60,443 nucleotides of DNA from Candidatus Allofournierella pullistercoris (GTDB lineage: Bacteria; Bacillota; Clostridia; Oscillospirales; Ruminococcaceae), in assembly GCA_018883715.1 (NCBI GenBank), contig JAHLFP010000035.1, forward strand, positions 1-60,443, in the 5' to 3' direction. The number at the start of each line of letters is the position of its first letter. The first letter of the stretch is position 1. The translations under genes were made by a program, and so were the position numbers. The notes under the pieces are model-generated. The model was not told the origin of the DNA. It worked only from the letters and a program-made list of their open reading frames with translations, and did not search any database. Positions 49,914 through 59,437 of the stretch are shown here, piece by piece.

Positions 49914-50654
49914 TCAGTCCTCCGTTTGTTCAATCTCAATCAGCAGGGCGGTTATGTTATCCTGTCCGCCCGCCCGCAATGCTTCCTGCACCAAAACACC
50001 AGGAATTGCAAAAAATGAAGTTTGCTGTATAGCAGAAAGGATTTTTTCATCGGGCACTACCCCAGTTAAACCATCACTGCACAGCAGAACTTTATCCGCC
50101 GGCCTTACCGGAACGGTGGTGTAGTCCGCAATTACACCAGGTTCCACCCCTAAGGCACGGGTAATCAAATTTTTGTGGGGGTGATTTTCCGCTTCTTCAC
50201 TTGTTATTTTACCACTTTCCATCAGCTGTTGCACCATGGAATGGTCCTTGGTCAGCTGGGTAATCTGTCCATCCCGGCACAGATAGGCACGAGAGTCCCC
50301 CACATGGACAATATGAAGTTCCTGGTTGCGTACCAGACAGCAAACCGCTGTGGTGCCCATGCCACGGTTTTCCGGCACTTCCTTGGCGCTGGCATAAATA
50401 GCACGGTTGGCCTGGTTGATGCAGTGCTGTAAAAAGGGGCGTTCCTGTCCCCGTTGCAGTCCACGCAAGCCTGCATCAAAGCAATTTTCCAGTGTATCGG
50501 TTGCCAGTTGGGAGGCCAAACGGCCAGCCGCCGCACCACCCATACCATCGCAAACCACCGCCCACACCGTACCATCCGCAAGGCAGGATGCCCGATAGTT
50601 GTCCTGATTTTCCTCTCTGCCGCCGCCAATGTCACTTTTGCCAGCCAGCTTCAT
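49914..50654 (-). CDS. prpC: PP2C-family Ser/Thr phosphatase
   Basis: 246 residues. PP2C metal-site motifs are visible: GGGREENQDNY, VVCDGMGGAAAG, HVGDSRAYL, LLCSDGLTGV and GGQDNITALLIE. It reverses PrkC phosphorylation. It overlaps rlmN by 4 bp (ATGA at 50651-50654) and ends one base before prkC. Confidence 0.95.
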   Translation of the reverse strand: MKLAGKSDIGGGREENQDNYRASCLADGTVWAVVCDGMGGAAAGRLASQLATDTLENCFDAGLRGLQRGQERPFLQHCINQANRAIYASAKEVPENRGMGTTAVCCLVRNQELHIVHVGDSRAYLCRDGQITQLTKDHSMVQQLMESGKITSEEAENHPHKNLITRALGVEPGVIADYTTVPVRPADKVLLCSDGLTGVVPDEKILSAIQQTSFFAIPGVLVQEALRAGGQDNITALLIEIEQTED

Positions 50655-51694
50655 GCCTTGTCCTCCTTTGTGGCTTCCTCTCGGCGCAACTGCCCACAGG
50701 CCGCACTGATGTCGCTGCCCAATCGGCGGCGCACGGTGGCATTCACGCCCATCTGGGTCAGCAACGATTGAAAGCGCTTCACATTCTCTGCATCCGATGC
50801 AGAATAGGGACTTCCATCTACTGGATTGATGGGAATCAGGTTCACATGGGCGCCCATACCTCGAATCAAATTCGCAAGCTGACGGGCGGTTTCCGCAGTG
50901 TCATTGACCCCTCGCACCATGGAATACTCAAAGCTAATGCGCCGTCCGGTGGTTTTTTGATACCGTCGGCAGGCATCAATCAGCTCTTCCACCGAATAGG
51001 CATCGTTCACAGGCATCATGCTACTGCGCATGGTGTTGTTGGGCGCATGCAGGGATACAGACAGGGTAAGCTGGAGCTTCTTTTCTGCCAGTCGGTCAAT
51101 CTGGGGTACTACACCGCAGGTGGACAAACTGATGTTACGCATGCCGATGTTCACGCCATCTGCACAGGAGATAATCTCCAGAAAGTCCATTACATTCTCA
51201 AAGTTATCCAGCGGCTCGCCAATTCCCATCAGCACAATGTGGGATACCCGTTCTCCGGTATCCTTTTGCACCGCATAAATTTCCGAGGCAATCTCGCCCG
51301 CCTCCAGATTGCGCACCCGTCCCGCCTGGGTGGAAGCACAGAAACGACAGCCCATCCGGCAACCAACCTGGGTGGAAACACACACAGTATTGCCATAATG
51401 ATAGCGCATCAGTACTGTTTCGATGCAGTTTCCATCTGCAAGCCGGAACAGATATTTAACGGTGCCATCCTTGGACTGTTGTTTGCGCTGGATGGTGGGA
51501 TTTGCCAGATAAAAGCGTTCTTCCAGCTTTGCCAAAAGTGCTTTTGGCTGGTCCGTCATGGCGGAGAAATCCACCACCAGCTTTTGGTGCAGCCAGTGAA
51601 AAATCTGCTTTGCACGGAAGGTGGGCTGTCCCAGTTCCTTCATCAAAGCAGTCAGCTGCTGCAAGGTATACGATGAAAGGCATTGTTTTTCCAT
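50651..51694 (-). CDS. rlmN: 23S rRNA (A2503-C2) / tRNA (A37-C2) methyltransferase
   Basis: 347 residues of the radical SAM family. The cluster motif CxxxCxxC is CRMGCRFCAS, preceded by CVSTQVG. The catalytic Cys of the RlmN/Cfr group is in the C-terminal NATVRRRLGSDISAACGQL. It methylates A2503 of 23S rRNA. It lies 3 bp after rsmB and overlaps prpC. Confidence 0.95.
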   Translation of the reverse strand: MEKQCLSSYTLQQLTALMKELGQPTFRAKQIFHWLHQKLVVDFSAMTDQPKALLAKLEERFYLANPTIQRKQQSKDGTVKYLFRLADGNCIETVLMRYHYGNTVCVSTQVGCRMGCRFCASTQAGRVRNLEAGEIASEIYAVQKDTGERVSHIVLMGIGEPLDNFENVMDFLEIISCADGVNIGMRNISLSTCGVVPQIDRLAEKKLQLTLSVSLHAPNNTMRSSMMPVNDAYSVEELIDACRRYQKTTGRRISFEYSMVRGVNDTAETARQLANLIRGMGAHVNLIPINPVDGSPYSASDAENVKRFQSLLTQMGVNATVRRRLGSDISAACGQLRREEATKEDKA

Positions 51695-51697
51695 TTG

Positions 51698-53005
51698 TTA
51701 TGCTCTCTCCATAATTGCAATAAAAAATCCATCCGGCCCAGTTTCTCCCGGTAGCAGAGTCATCATACCCCGCTCCAGTCGGGCGCCATCCAGTTGATAG
51801 GCTGGCTCTTTCAGGGAAAATTCCGGGTGAGTGTGCAAAAATTGCTCCACCACCTGCTCATTTTCCCGTTTATCAATGGTGCACGTGGAGTAAACCAGTC
51901 GCCCACCGGTCTTGAGATACCCTGCCGCACAGGTTAAAATCTCCCGCTGCAACTGGTGTAGCTGTTCCACATCCTCCATTGTTTTGTAGCGAATATCCGG
52001 TTTTTTTGCCATAATGCCAAGACCGGAACAGGGCACATCGCACAGGATAGCATCCGCCTGCCCCAAAGCGGGGTTGTGGACGGAAGCATCGTTGTGCATC
52101 ACCGCGCCAATGGTAATCCCGCATCGGTCAAATGCCTGCTGAATCAAGGACAGCCGGGATTGCACTGCATCACAGCTTACAAGGCTTCCCTTGTTTTCCA
52201 TGCACTCTGCCAGGGTCAGGCTTTTGCCACCCGGTGCGGCACACAAATCCAGCACCCGGTTGCCGGGCTTTGCTTGCAGGTTCAAGGCCGCAAGCTGAGA
52301 AGCCGCCCCCTGCACATGGTACAAACCACTGGCAAAGGCTTCCCCTGCCGCCGGGCTTCCGGTAAAACGGGCAACCACCGAGCCGGGAATACTACCTGCC
52401 TTGGCTGGTACACCTTGACGCTCCAGCTGGGCACAAAGCTCTTCCACCGTTGTTTTCAAGGTATTGCACCGGAGCCAGGTTTCTTTGGGGGGATTTTCCA
52501 GGGATTGCAAGATGTGCTCACACTCTTGCGGGTACTGCTCCATCAAAATCTGCACCACCGCTGCCCCCACCGAGTAACGTACACTCAGTTTCTCTGCCTG
52601 GGTTTTGAATTGCGCTTTTTCCACATCGCAGGCAATCGCCTTGCGAAGCACTGCATTCACCAGTCCGCTGGCGCTGGTCTTTTTCATCTTGCGGCAAAGG
52701 GCCACGGATTCATTCACCGCCACCGCCGCCGGCACCTGCATATATTTCGCTTGATAGAGTCCACTGCGAAGAATAGCCCGCACCTGTGCATCCAGCTTGT
52801 TCAGCGGACGGCTCAAACATTGTTGCAAGCACCAGTCCAGGGTAATCAAGCGTTCGGTGACACCGTAAAAAAGCGCACTTACAAACGCCTTGTCTCGGTT
52901 TTCCAGCTGGGTATTTTGCAAAAATGCGTTCAACACCAGGTTGGAAAACCCGTTTTCCTCCTGACGCACCAAAGCCAAAACGGCGGTACGGCGTGCTTGG
53001 TTCAT
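51698..53005 (-). CDS. rsmB: 16S rRNA (C967-C5) methyltransferase
   Basis: 435 residues. An N-terminal NusB-like RNA-binding domain (about 1-130) precedes the SAM methyltransferase with DLCAAPGGKSLTLAE, the catalytic DVPCSGLGI (Cys) and YSTCTIDKRENEQVV (second Cys). GGAGG precedes the ATG. It lies 24 bp after fmt. Confidence 0.95.
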   Translation of the reverse strand: MNQARRTAVLALVRQEENGFSNLVLNAFLQNTQLENRDKAFVSALFYGVTERLITLDWCLQQCLSRPLNKLDAQVRAILRSGLYQAKYMQVPAAVAVNESVALCRKMKKTSASGLVNAVLRKAIACDVEKAQFKTQAEKLSVRYSVGAAVVQILMEQYPQECEHILQSLENPPKETWLRCNTLKTTVEELCAQLERQGVPAKAGSIPGSVVARFTGSPAAGEAFASGLYHVQGAASQLAALNLQAKPGNRVLDLCAAPGGKSLTLAECMENKGSLVSCDAVQSRLSLIQQAFDRCGITIGAVMHNDASVHNPALGQADAILCDVPCSGLGIMAKKPDIRYKTMEDVEQLHQLQREILTCAAGYLKTGGRLVYSTCTIDKRENEQVVEQFLHTHPEFSLKEPAYQLDGARLERGMMTLLPGETGPDGFFIAIMERA

Positions 53006-53029
53006 AAAGAAATTCCTCCAATGTTTGGG

Positions 53030-53944
53030 TTAAATGCTGTCCCCTACTGCAAATCGTCTGCCTGCCGCAAAGGCGGCGCCGGTCATGGGTTTCGAACCTT
53101 CCGGCACAACTTCCAGCAGTTCCAGTGCGCCCTCACTGCACCCAATGGTCAAGGGGTTGAGGGACAGAATCTGTCCGGGTTTGCCCTGCATCTGGGACAG
53201 TTTGCTTTTGCGCACCTTGATTTTTTTATCTTCATAAAGGAAGTAGGCAATGGGCCAGGGGTTCATTCCTCGAATCAGGTTGTGCAGCTGCTGGGACGGG
53301 CGATGGAAGTCAAACTGTGCCATCTCCTTGGTGAGAGGTGGCGCCTGGGTTGCCTGGCTGTGGTCCTGCGGGGTGCGCTCTGCCTTGCCCTCTCCAATCA
53401 GCTGAATGGTTTCCACCAGGGTTTTTGCGCCCTGCTGGGTAATACGCTCAAACAGCTCGCCGCTGGTTTCCTCCGGGTCAATCTCCACCGGAGCCACCGC
53501 CAGAATATCACCAGTGTCCAGTCCTTCGTCCAGGTACATAATGCTTACGCCGGTCTGAGTTTCCCCATTGATAACCGCCCACTGTACGGGAGCCGCTCCC
53601 CGGTACTTGGGAAGCAGGGATACATGCAGGTTGATGCAACCATATTGGGGAATTTCCAGCACCTCTTTGGGCAGGATTCGACCATAGGCTACCACCACAA
53701 TCAGTTCCGGATTCAACTGCTGAATCTCCTCCCACACATCAGCGGTGCGCAGGGTTTTGGGCTGATACACCGGAATGCCCAGCTTCAGTGCCAGTTCTTT
53801 CACAGGGGGTGCAGTCAAAACCTGCTTGCGTCCCACCGGTTTATCCTCACGGGTAAAGACCCCGCAAATGGTGTGGCCTGCATCCCAGATGGCCTGCAAA
53901 CTGGCGGCAGCAACATCCGGTGTTCCCATAAATAAAATACGCAT
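53030..53944 (-). CDS. fmt: Methionyl-tRNA formyltransferase
   Basis: 304 residues; it formylates initiator Met-tRNA. Visible are MRILFMGTPDVAAASL, the 10-formyl-THF site with NLHVSLLPKYRGAAPVQWA (catalytic Asn/His/Asp region) and GVSIMYLDEGLDTGDIL. A C-terminal OB-like domain follows at about 205. It sits 6 bp after def, so the enzymes that add and remove the formyl group are coupled. Confidence 0.96.
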   Translation of the reverse strand: MRILFMGTPDVAAASLQAIWDAGHTICGVFTREDKPVGRKQVLTAPPVKELALKLGIPVYQPKTLRTADVWEEIQQLNPELIVVVAYGRILPKEVLEIPQYGCINLHVSLLPKYRGAAPVQWAVINGETQTGVSIMYLDEGLDTGDILAVAPVEIDPEETSGELFERITQQGAKTLVETIQLIGEGKAERTPQDHSQATQAPPLTKEMAQFDFHRPSQQLHNLIRGMNPWPIAYFLYEDKKIKVRKSKLSQMQGKPGQILSLNPLTIGCSEGALELLEVVPEGSKPMTGAAFAAGRRFAVGDSI

Positions 53945-53950
53945 GAAAGG

Positions 53951-54475
53951 TTATTCTCCTTCCACTTCGTCGGGATAATCATCCTCGTAGAAATGCTCTG
54001 CCAAATCCATGATGGTCACACCATCCAGATGGTTGGTTTCGTGGCAGAAGCAACGAGCCAGCATGTCCTCAGCTTCCATCTCAAAGAAATTGCCATGACG
54101 GTCCTGTGCACGCAGTTTTACCTTTTTGGGGCGAGCGATGGCTCCGTTGTGACCGGGGAAGGATAGACAGCCCTCATACAGGGTCACTTCCTCGTCGGAA
54201 CGCTCAATGATTTCCGGGTTGATGCACTCGATGAAGCGAGGCTCCCAATCTTCGGGAAACTCACCATCTTCCGGCAAATCCCGCTCGTCCAAAGCGATGA
54301 ACAGGCGGCGCATCATGCCAACCTGAGGGCCAGCCAGACCCAGTCCACCTGCATCAATCAGGGTTTCCTTCATATCTTCCAGCAAGGTTGCCAGACGCTC
54401 GTCAAAATTGGTGACCGGGCGGCACACCTTCTTCAAAATCGGATCTCCATCCTGTACAATCGTGCGTAAAGCCAT
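53951..54475 (-). CDS. def: Peptide deformylase (canonical)
   Basis: 174 residues. Motif 1 is GLGLAGPQVG (Ala replaced by Gly in LAGPQ, catalytic Gln kept), motif 2 is EGCLSFPG (Cys metal ligand), and motif 3 is CHETNHLDG (HExxH). It removes formyl from nascent proteins. AAAGGAG precedes the ATG. This is presumably the housekeeping enzyme, in contrast to the divergent copy at 38368. Confidence 0.95.
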   Translation of the reverse strand: MALRTIVQDGDPILKKVCRPVTNFDERLATLLEDMKETLIDAGGLGLAGPQVGMMRRLFIALDERDLPEDGEFPEDWEPRFIECINPEIIERSDEEVTLYEGCLSFPGHNGAIARPKKVKLRAQDRHGNFFEMEAEDMLARCFCHETNHLDGVTIMDLAEHFYEDDYPDEVEGE

Positions 54476-54538
54476 TTTTCATTCTCCTTTTTCTTGAAAC
54501 ATCTTTGTTTCAGTTGAAATAATGCTGATATGTCTCAA

Positions 54539-56800
54539 TCAATCTCCGTCCGAGTGGAAATCCAGCGTTAGGCTGGCCTTTCGTACCAGCCCCTGCTGGC
54601 TGTATTGCTCCATGATCTGGCGCATTACTCCACGCAGACGTTTATCGTTGCGACATTTAATTGTAAGTTTATAGCGAAAATGGTCCTTGACCATGGCTAT
54701 ATTCATGGGAACAGGCCCTAAGATGCGCAGGGGAATCCCCCCCGCCTGCTGTGCCGCCTCTGCCAAAAGTTGCCCCAAGGCACGGGCCGCTTGGATGACG
54801 TCCCCCTCTTTTGGCCCGCTGAACACCGCCAGACACAGGCTACAAAAGGGCGGGTACAGGCACAGTTTGCGCATCTGGATTTCCTGCCGAAAAAAATCCT
54901 CATAGTCCTGGGTGGCGGCAAGGCTCAAAACGGGGTTTGTGGGGTCTACGGTTTGAATCATTGCATAACCCGGTTGCTGGGACCGTCCACCCCGTCCAAT
55001 GACCTGTGTCAAAAGGGAAAACACCCGCTCGGTGCTTCTGAACCCTTGGGAAAACAGCAAAGCATCAATGCCCAGAACCCCCACAAGGGTTACCCGCTCA
55101 AAATCCAGCCCTTTTGCAACCATCTGGGTTCCCAGCATAACCTGGTACTCCCCTTTTGCAAAGCGGGCAAGCATGATTTCGTGGGCATTTTTCCTGCTGG
55201 TGGAGTCCTGATCCATCCGCAGAATTCCCGCCGACGGGAAAAGCTCTTTCAGCTCCTCCTCCACACGCTGGGTGCCAAATCCCCGGTAGCGAATCCGCCC
55301 GCCGCAATCCGGGCAGGTGGTGGGCACAGGACTGATACTTTTGCCGCAGTAGTGGCACATGAGTTTTTCCTCGGACTTATGGTACACCATGGGCACACTG
55401 CAACTTTCGCATTTCAGCACCTTGGAACAGCTTGTACACATGCCCACGGTTTGGTATCCCCGCCGATTCAGCAGAAGAATCACCTGATTGCCCTGTTGCA
55501 GAGTCTGTTCTATCCGCTGTGCCAGTGGCCTGCTGATGCTGTAGGGGTTGCCCATTTCCAGCTCTTTTTTCATGTCCACCAGCTCCACGGTGGGAAGCGG
55601 CTGGCTGGCATACCGCTGGGTAAGCTTGTACAGAGTGTATCGCCCTTCCAGTGCCGCCTGGTAGCTTTCCACACTGGGAGTGGCAGAAGCAAACAGCACA
55701 AGACAATTATGCTCCACCGCCCGCCGCTTTGCAACCTCTCTGGCATCGTAGCGGGGGGCGCTCTCCGACTGGTAGGTATGTTCCTGCTCTTCGTCCACCA
55801 CAATCAAGCCGATGTTCTGCAAGGGGGCAAAGATGGCACTGCGTGTGCCCACCACCACCCTTGCCCTGCCTTGGTGAATCAACTGCCACTGGAGCAATCG
55901 CTCGGTGTGGTTCAGTCCGGAATGTTGGACTGCCACCTGACTGCCAAATGTCTGCCTTAAGCGGCGAATCATCTGGGGGGTAAGGCTGATTTCCGGCACA
56001 AGAATTAAGGCCGATTTGCCCAGCGCAAGGCTTTGCTCCACCAATTTTAAGAACACCAAAGTTTTACCACTGGCTGTTACACCGTGAAGCAGGGCGGCAC
56101 TTGCCTTTCCTGCTTGAAGCTGACGGCTTAACCCTTGGTACGCCTGTTCTTGTTGCTGGCTGAGCACAATGGGTTTTGCACCACAGGGAACCTGACCGAA
56201 TAAATCCAAGGTTCTGTTCACCTGCTGGGCAGTAACCCACCCTTTTTTGCAAAGCCCCTGCATTACCGCCTGAGAAATTCCATTCACAGCAAGCTCGCTG
56301 GCAGTTTTTGACCCTTGTTTCAGCTGCTCCAGCGCTTGCTTTTGCCGTGCACCCAAGCGTGTACCTTCCGGCGGTTGCTGCACCAAACGGTATTCTGGCT
56401 CGGTATGGCGAACCAACTGTTTTTGCAGTCGTGGTCCTTCCTCTGTCGCCACCGCTTTGTACTGCGCCCCATAGGGTAGCATGGCCTTGACCGCCTCGTA
56501 AAAGGTACAGAAGGTATGTTCCCGCAAAAAATACACCAGTTTAAGCAGTTCCGGGGTCAGATTTGCCTGTTCCGGTGCCACATCGTGAAGGGTTTTCAGC
56601 CGTTTGGGAAGTTGGTCTTCGGGCAGGTCTTGCAAGCTTAGCGCAATCCCGGTGCGGGGACGGTTGCCCTGTCCAAAGGGCACCAGCACCAGGCTTCCCA
56701 CCTGAATCTGGTCCACAAGAGACTGGGGAACACGGTAACTGTATATTTTATCAAATTGAAAGGTGGCGTCGTTGACCGCAACCCCGGCGATACGCTCCAT
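54539..56800 (-). CDS. priA: Primosomal protein N' (replication restart helicase)
   Basis: 753 residues, full length. The N-terminal DNA-binding part begins AGVAVNDATFQFDKIYSYRVP. The helicase has Walker A GVTASGKT, DEEQ (motif II in VVDEEQEHTYQ) and motif VI QVIGRGGR. Between them lie the zinc-binding cysteines (CTSCSKVLKCESC, then CHYCG and CPDC). It restarts stalled forks. In B. subtilis rpoZ and coaBC lie between gmk and priA; here only 21 bp do. Confidence 0.96.
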   Translation of the reverse strand: MERIAGVAVNDATFQFDKIYSYRVPQSLVDQIQVGSLVLVPFGQGNRPRTGIALSLQDLPEDQLPKRLKTLHDVAPEQANLTPELLKLVYFLREHTFCTFYEAVKAMLPYGAQYKAVATEEGPRLQKQLVRHTEPEYRLVQQPPEGTRLGARQKQALEQLKQGSKTASELAVNGISQAVMQGLCKKGWVTAQQVNRTLDLFGQVPCGAKPIVLSQQQEQAYQGLSRQLQAGKASAALLHGVTASGKTLVFLKLVEQSLALGKSALILVPEISLTPQMIRRLRQTFGSQVAVQHSGLNHTERLLQWQLIHQGRARVVVGTRSAIFAPLQNIGLIVVDEEQEHTYQSESAPRYDAREVAKRRAVEHNCLVLFASATPSVESYQAALEGRYTLYKLTQRYASQPLPTVELVDMKKELEMGNPYSISRPLAQRIEQTLQQGNQVILLLNRRGYQTVGMCTSCSKVLKCESCSVPMVYHKSEEKLMCHYCGKSISPVPTTCPDCGGRIRYRGFGTQRVEEELKELFPSAGILRMDQDSTSRKNAHEIMLARFAKGEYQVMLGTQMVAKGLDFERVTLVGVLGIDALLFSQGFRSTERVFSLLTQVIGRGGRSQQPGYAMIQTVDPTNPVLSLAATQDYEDFFRQEIQMRKLCLYPPFCSLCLAVFSGPKEGDVIQAARALGQLLAEAAQQAGGIPLRILGPVPMNIAMVKDHFRYKLTIKCRNDKRLRGVMRQIMEQYSQQGLVRKASLTLDFHSDGD

Positions 56801-56821
56801 GCAAAACGCCCCCTTGGTTTT

Positions 56822-57388
56822 TTACTCCTGCTGATGCTTCAAAATCAGCTCATAAATTTCCTCGGCGCACTCGTCCACGGTGTTGTTTACAACCACCTCG
56901 TCATAGTCCACCGCGTACTCCATCTCTTCCACCGCACGGCGCAGACGGGATTGAATCTGCTCCTCATTTTCGGTGCCACGTCCCCGCAAACGCTGTTCCA
57001 GTTCTTCATAGCTGGGGGGACGGACGAAGATGGTGGTGGCACCGGGATAGATGCGCTTCACGTTGGCGGCGCCCACCACCTCAATGACCAAAATCACGGT
57101 GATGCCGTTTTCAATCCGCTTGTCCACCTCGGATTTTGGGGTGCCGTAATAGTTGCCGCAATACTCTGCGTATTCCAGAATTTCCTGGTGGGCAATGCGC
57201 CGCTCAAACTCCTCCCGGGTCAGATACACATAATCCACCCCGTCTTTTTCGCCGGGGCGCATGCCACGGGTGGTGGCAGAGATGGACAGCTCCACCTGGG
57301 GATGCAACTGCATCAGCCGTTTCACCACCGTATCTTTTCCAGAGCCAGAAGGCCCGGAAACAACCACCAGTCTGCTTTGGTTATTCAT
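56822..57388 (-). CDS. gmk: Guanylate kinase
   Basis: 188 residues; GMP to GDP. The P-loop is [12 protein letters not shown], followed by [19 protein letters not shown] for GMP binding. It overlaps remA by 8 bp, with GAGGAAG inside remA as ribosome site. Confidence 0.97.
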   Translation of the reverse strand: MNNQSRLVVVSGPSGSGKDTVVKRLMQLHPQVELSISATTRGMRPGEKDGVDYVYLTREEFERRIAHQEILEYAEYCGNYYGTPKSEVDKRIENGITVILVIEVVGAANVKRIYPGATTIFVRPPSYEELEQRLRGRGTENEEQIQSRLRRAVEEMEYAVDYDEVVVNNTVDECAEEIYELILKHQQE

Positions 57389-57656
57389 GGTTCAGTTCTT
57401 CCTCCATTTCATCCTCGGGTTCCTCGTTGCCAAGGCGGTTTGCCACAGTTTCCGGCTGGACGGCGGACAAAATCACATGGTCCGAGTCCATAATAATCAC
57501 CGCACGGGTGCGCCGTCCATAGGTTGCATCAATCAGCGAGCCCTTGTCCCTTGCTTCCTGTACAATCCGCTTGATGGGTGCAGATTCAGGACTTACAATG
57601 GCAATGAGGCGGTTTGCGCTGACCATATTACCAAAGCCGATGTTAATCAGTTTCAT
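57381..57656 (-). CDS. remA: Extracellular matrix regulator RemA (DUF370)
   Basis: 91 residues with the conserved core [29 protein letters not shown] (positions 2-30) and [16 protein letters not shown]. In B. subtilis RemA is a DNA-binding activator of matrix and osmoprotection genes. ATG 57656 has GGGAGG upstream; the in-frame ATG at 57713 lies within yicC. It has an acidic tail ([11 protein letters not shown]). Order yicC-remA-gmk as in Bacillus. Confidence 0.95.
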   Translation of the reverse strand: MKLINIGFGNMVSANRLIAIVSPESAPIKRIVQEARDKGSLIDATYGRRTRAVIIMDSDHVILSAVQPETVANRLGNEEPEDEMEEELNHE

Positions 57657-57675
57657 GCTTGTCCTCCCTGGCAAA

Positions 57676-58554
57676 TCATTCGATGTTTTGTACCTGCTCA
57701 CGAATCTTTTCAATCTCCGCCTTGGTGTCTACCACCATGCGGGTCATGGAAAGGTCGTTGCACTTGGAGCCAATGGTATTGACCTCCCGGTTCAGTTCCT
57801 GGGTCAAAAAGTCCAGCTTACGACCCACCGGCCCCTCTGCGGCAAGAATCTCCCGATACTGCCCCAGATGACTGCGCAGGCGAACCGTTTCCTCGTCCAC
57901 AGCGGTTTTATCCGCAAAGATGGCGGCTTCGGTTAAAATCCGTGCATCGTCCAGCTGCTTGTCCTCCAGCAGGACGGTCAGTTTGGTGTACAGCCGCTGG
58001 GTATAGGCTTCCACCTGCTGGGCGCCATTTTGTTCCAGTTTGCCAACGGTGGTTTCAATCACATCCAGCCGGGAAAGAATATCTCGGGTCAGCTTTTCCC
58101 CTTCCCGCTCTCTCATCTGGATAAACCGCTCCAAAGCACTGGAACAAACGCTCTGTACATCCTGCCAAAGCTGTTCTTCGTCCAGTTTTGCAGGCACAAG
58201 TCGAATCACTTCCGGCATACGGCAGAGCACGCTGGCGGTTGCGTCGTCCTTGACCCCCAGCTGGGCTCCCATCTTCTGCATAACCTGCGCATACCGGTCT
58301 GCCAAATCCCAGTCCACTTCCAGTTGTCCTGTCTGTCCTTCCAGCACCGTCATCTGAAGGGATACTTCCACCTTTCCCCGGCTGATTTTTTCTGCCAGCA
58401 GCTGTTTTATCTTGTCATCCAGAAAAGCTGCGCCCCGAGGAATACGGGAAGTATATTCAAAATAACGGGAGTTGACGCTTTTTATCTCCACTGTAATGTT
58501 CCGGCCGTGCAATACCGCTTCACTGCGACCATAGCCGGTCATGCTCAATGCCAT
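57676..58554 (-). CDS. yicC: YicC-family endoribonuclease
   Basis: 292 residues, starting [12 protein letters not shown] as the family does, with [16 protein letters not shown] and a C-terminal DUF1732 region ([21 protein letters not shown]). Members are recently assigned endoribonucleases. ATG 58554 has GAGGT upstream; a longer frame to 58650 would run into the promoter. First gene of the long conserved block. Confidence 0.93.
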   Translation of the reverse strand: MALSMTGYGRSEAVLHGRNITVEIKSVNSRYFEYTSRIPRGAAFLDDKIKQLLAEKISRGKVEVSLQMTVLEGQTGQLEVDWDLADRYAQVMQKMGAQLGVKDDATASVLCRMPEVIRLVPAKLDEEQLWQDVQSVCSSALERFIQMREREGEKLTRDILSRLDVIETTVGKLEQNGAQQVEAYTQRLYTKLTVLLEDKQLDDARILTEAAIFADKTAVDEETVRLRSHLGQYREILAAEGPVGRKLDFLTQELNREVNTIGSKCNDLSMTRMVVDTKAEIEKIREQVQNIE

Positions 58555-58621
58555 AGACAGGTACCTCGTTCCCTTGAATTTGGTTTGGGATATGACTGTC
58601 CCATTTTGAAATATATAGTCC

Positions 58622-58650
58622 ATTTTACCCTTTTTGCCCCTGCTTTGCAA
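58622..58650 (-). promoter_or_regulatory. Promoter of the yicC-remA-gmk block
   Basis: On the minus strand TTGCAA (58645-58650) and TAAAAT (58622-58627) are 17 bp apart, about 65 bp before the yicC start. Confidence 0.65.
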
Positions 58651-58686
58651 GACTTTTTACACACTCGGCTTGTTTTGCAGACACAG

Positions 58687-58723
58687 AAAAAAGCCCTGTG
58701 ACATTTCATTCACAGGGCTTTTC
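58687..58723. terminator. Bidirectional terminator upstream of yicC
   Basis: AAAAGCCCTGTGA and TCACAGGGCTTTT form a perfect stem around CATTTCAT with T-runs on both strands. It ends transcription from the GNAT gene (-). Confidence 0.85.
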
Positions 58724-58857
58724 TTTCATAAAAGAGAAAATTTCCCATTTAGGGCCATTGCTTTACCGCCGGGCGACAGAAAATGTTTGGGCCAGTACAA
58801 TATCCCCTACCCTCTACCGTGTAAAGCACCTAAAAATCATCGCCAAGCCATCCCTTG

Positions 58858-59328
58858 TTACTTTGTGCAAAAAGCAAGCACCACTTCGTCGTCCTCACAA
58901 AGGTGGGTTCGGGGGTGATATTGTGCTGTCACCTTATTCCAAAGGCCTTCTGCGGCGGCATTCTTTTGGCTGTATTTCAGTTCCCAGTTTCCCGGATATT
59001 GCCGGAACATGGCTTCCACCACCTGGCTGGCCATGTGCTTGTTCCGGTATCTGGGAAAGATGGTGAACTCCGCCACCACATAGTCGGGTTTTTCGCCTAT
59101 AAAGGAATAGGGATTTATCATGGTAAATCCCACAAGCTGGGAATCATCATAAAACAGCAGTGCCTTCCGCTCTGGCTCTGTAAAATAGGCATCAAAGTAC
59201 CGGTAGGGATAGTTACCTGTTTCGTCCATCTCATTGTCATAATACTTTGTCAACTCGTGACAGTACTTTTGGTAGAGATTCCATAAAAGTTCCTTGTGTT
59301 CAAGCTGTGTTTCCACCAATCGAATCAT
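58858..59328 (-). CDS. GNAT-family N-acetyltransferase
   Basis: 156 residues. The acetyl-CoA fold shows LLFYDDSQLVGFTMINPYS, then VVAEFTIFPRYRNKHMASQVVEAMF, where the R-x-x-x-x-A loop binds CoA. The substrate is unknown. ATG 59328 has GAAGGA 7 bases upstream; the in-frame ATG at 59334 is too close. It has its own promoter (TTGCGT 59390-59395 / TACAAT 59367-59372 on the minus strand, 17 bp). Confidence 0.85.
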   Translation of the reverse strand: MIRLVETQLEHKELLWNLYQKYCHELTKYYDNEMDETGNYPYRYFDAYFTEPERKALLFYDDSQLVGFTMINPYSFIGEKPDYVVAEFTIFPRYRNKHMASQVVEAMFRQYPGNWELKYSQKNAAAEGLWNKVTAQYHPRTHLCEDDEVVLAFCTK

Positions 59329-59366
59329 TTTCATATCCTTCTTTCGATTTCTCTATTTACCTTGTT

Positions 59367-59395
59367 ATTGTAACAGATTAGCATTGTATACGCAA
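59367..59395 (-). promoter_or_regulatory. Promoter of the GNAT gene
   Basis: TTGCGT (59390-59395) and TACAAT (59367-59372) on the minus strand, 17 bp apart, between the ABC permease gene and the GNAT gene. Confidence 0.6.
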
Positions 59396-59437
59396 CCGAA
59401 GGATACAAAACCCGTCTATATCTGGAAAAGCGAATTT

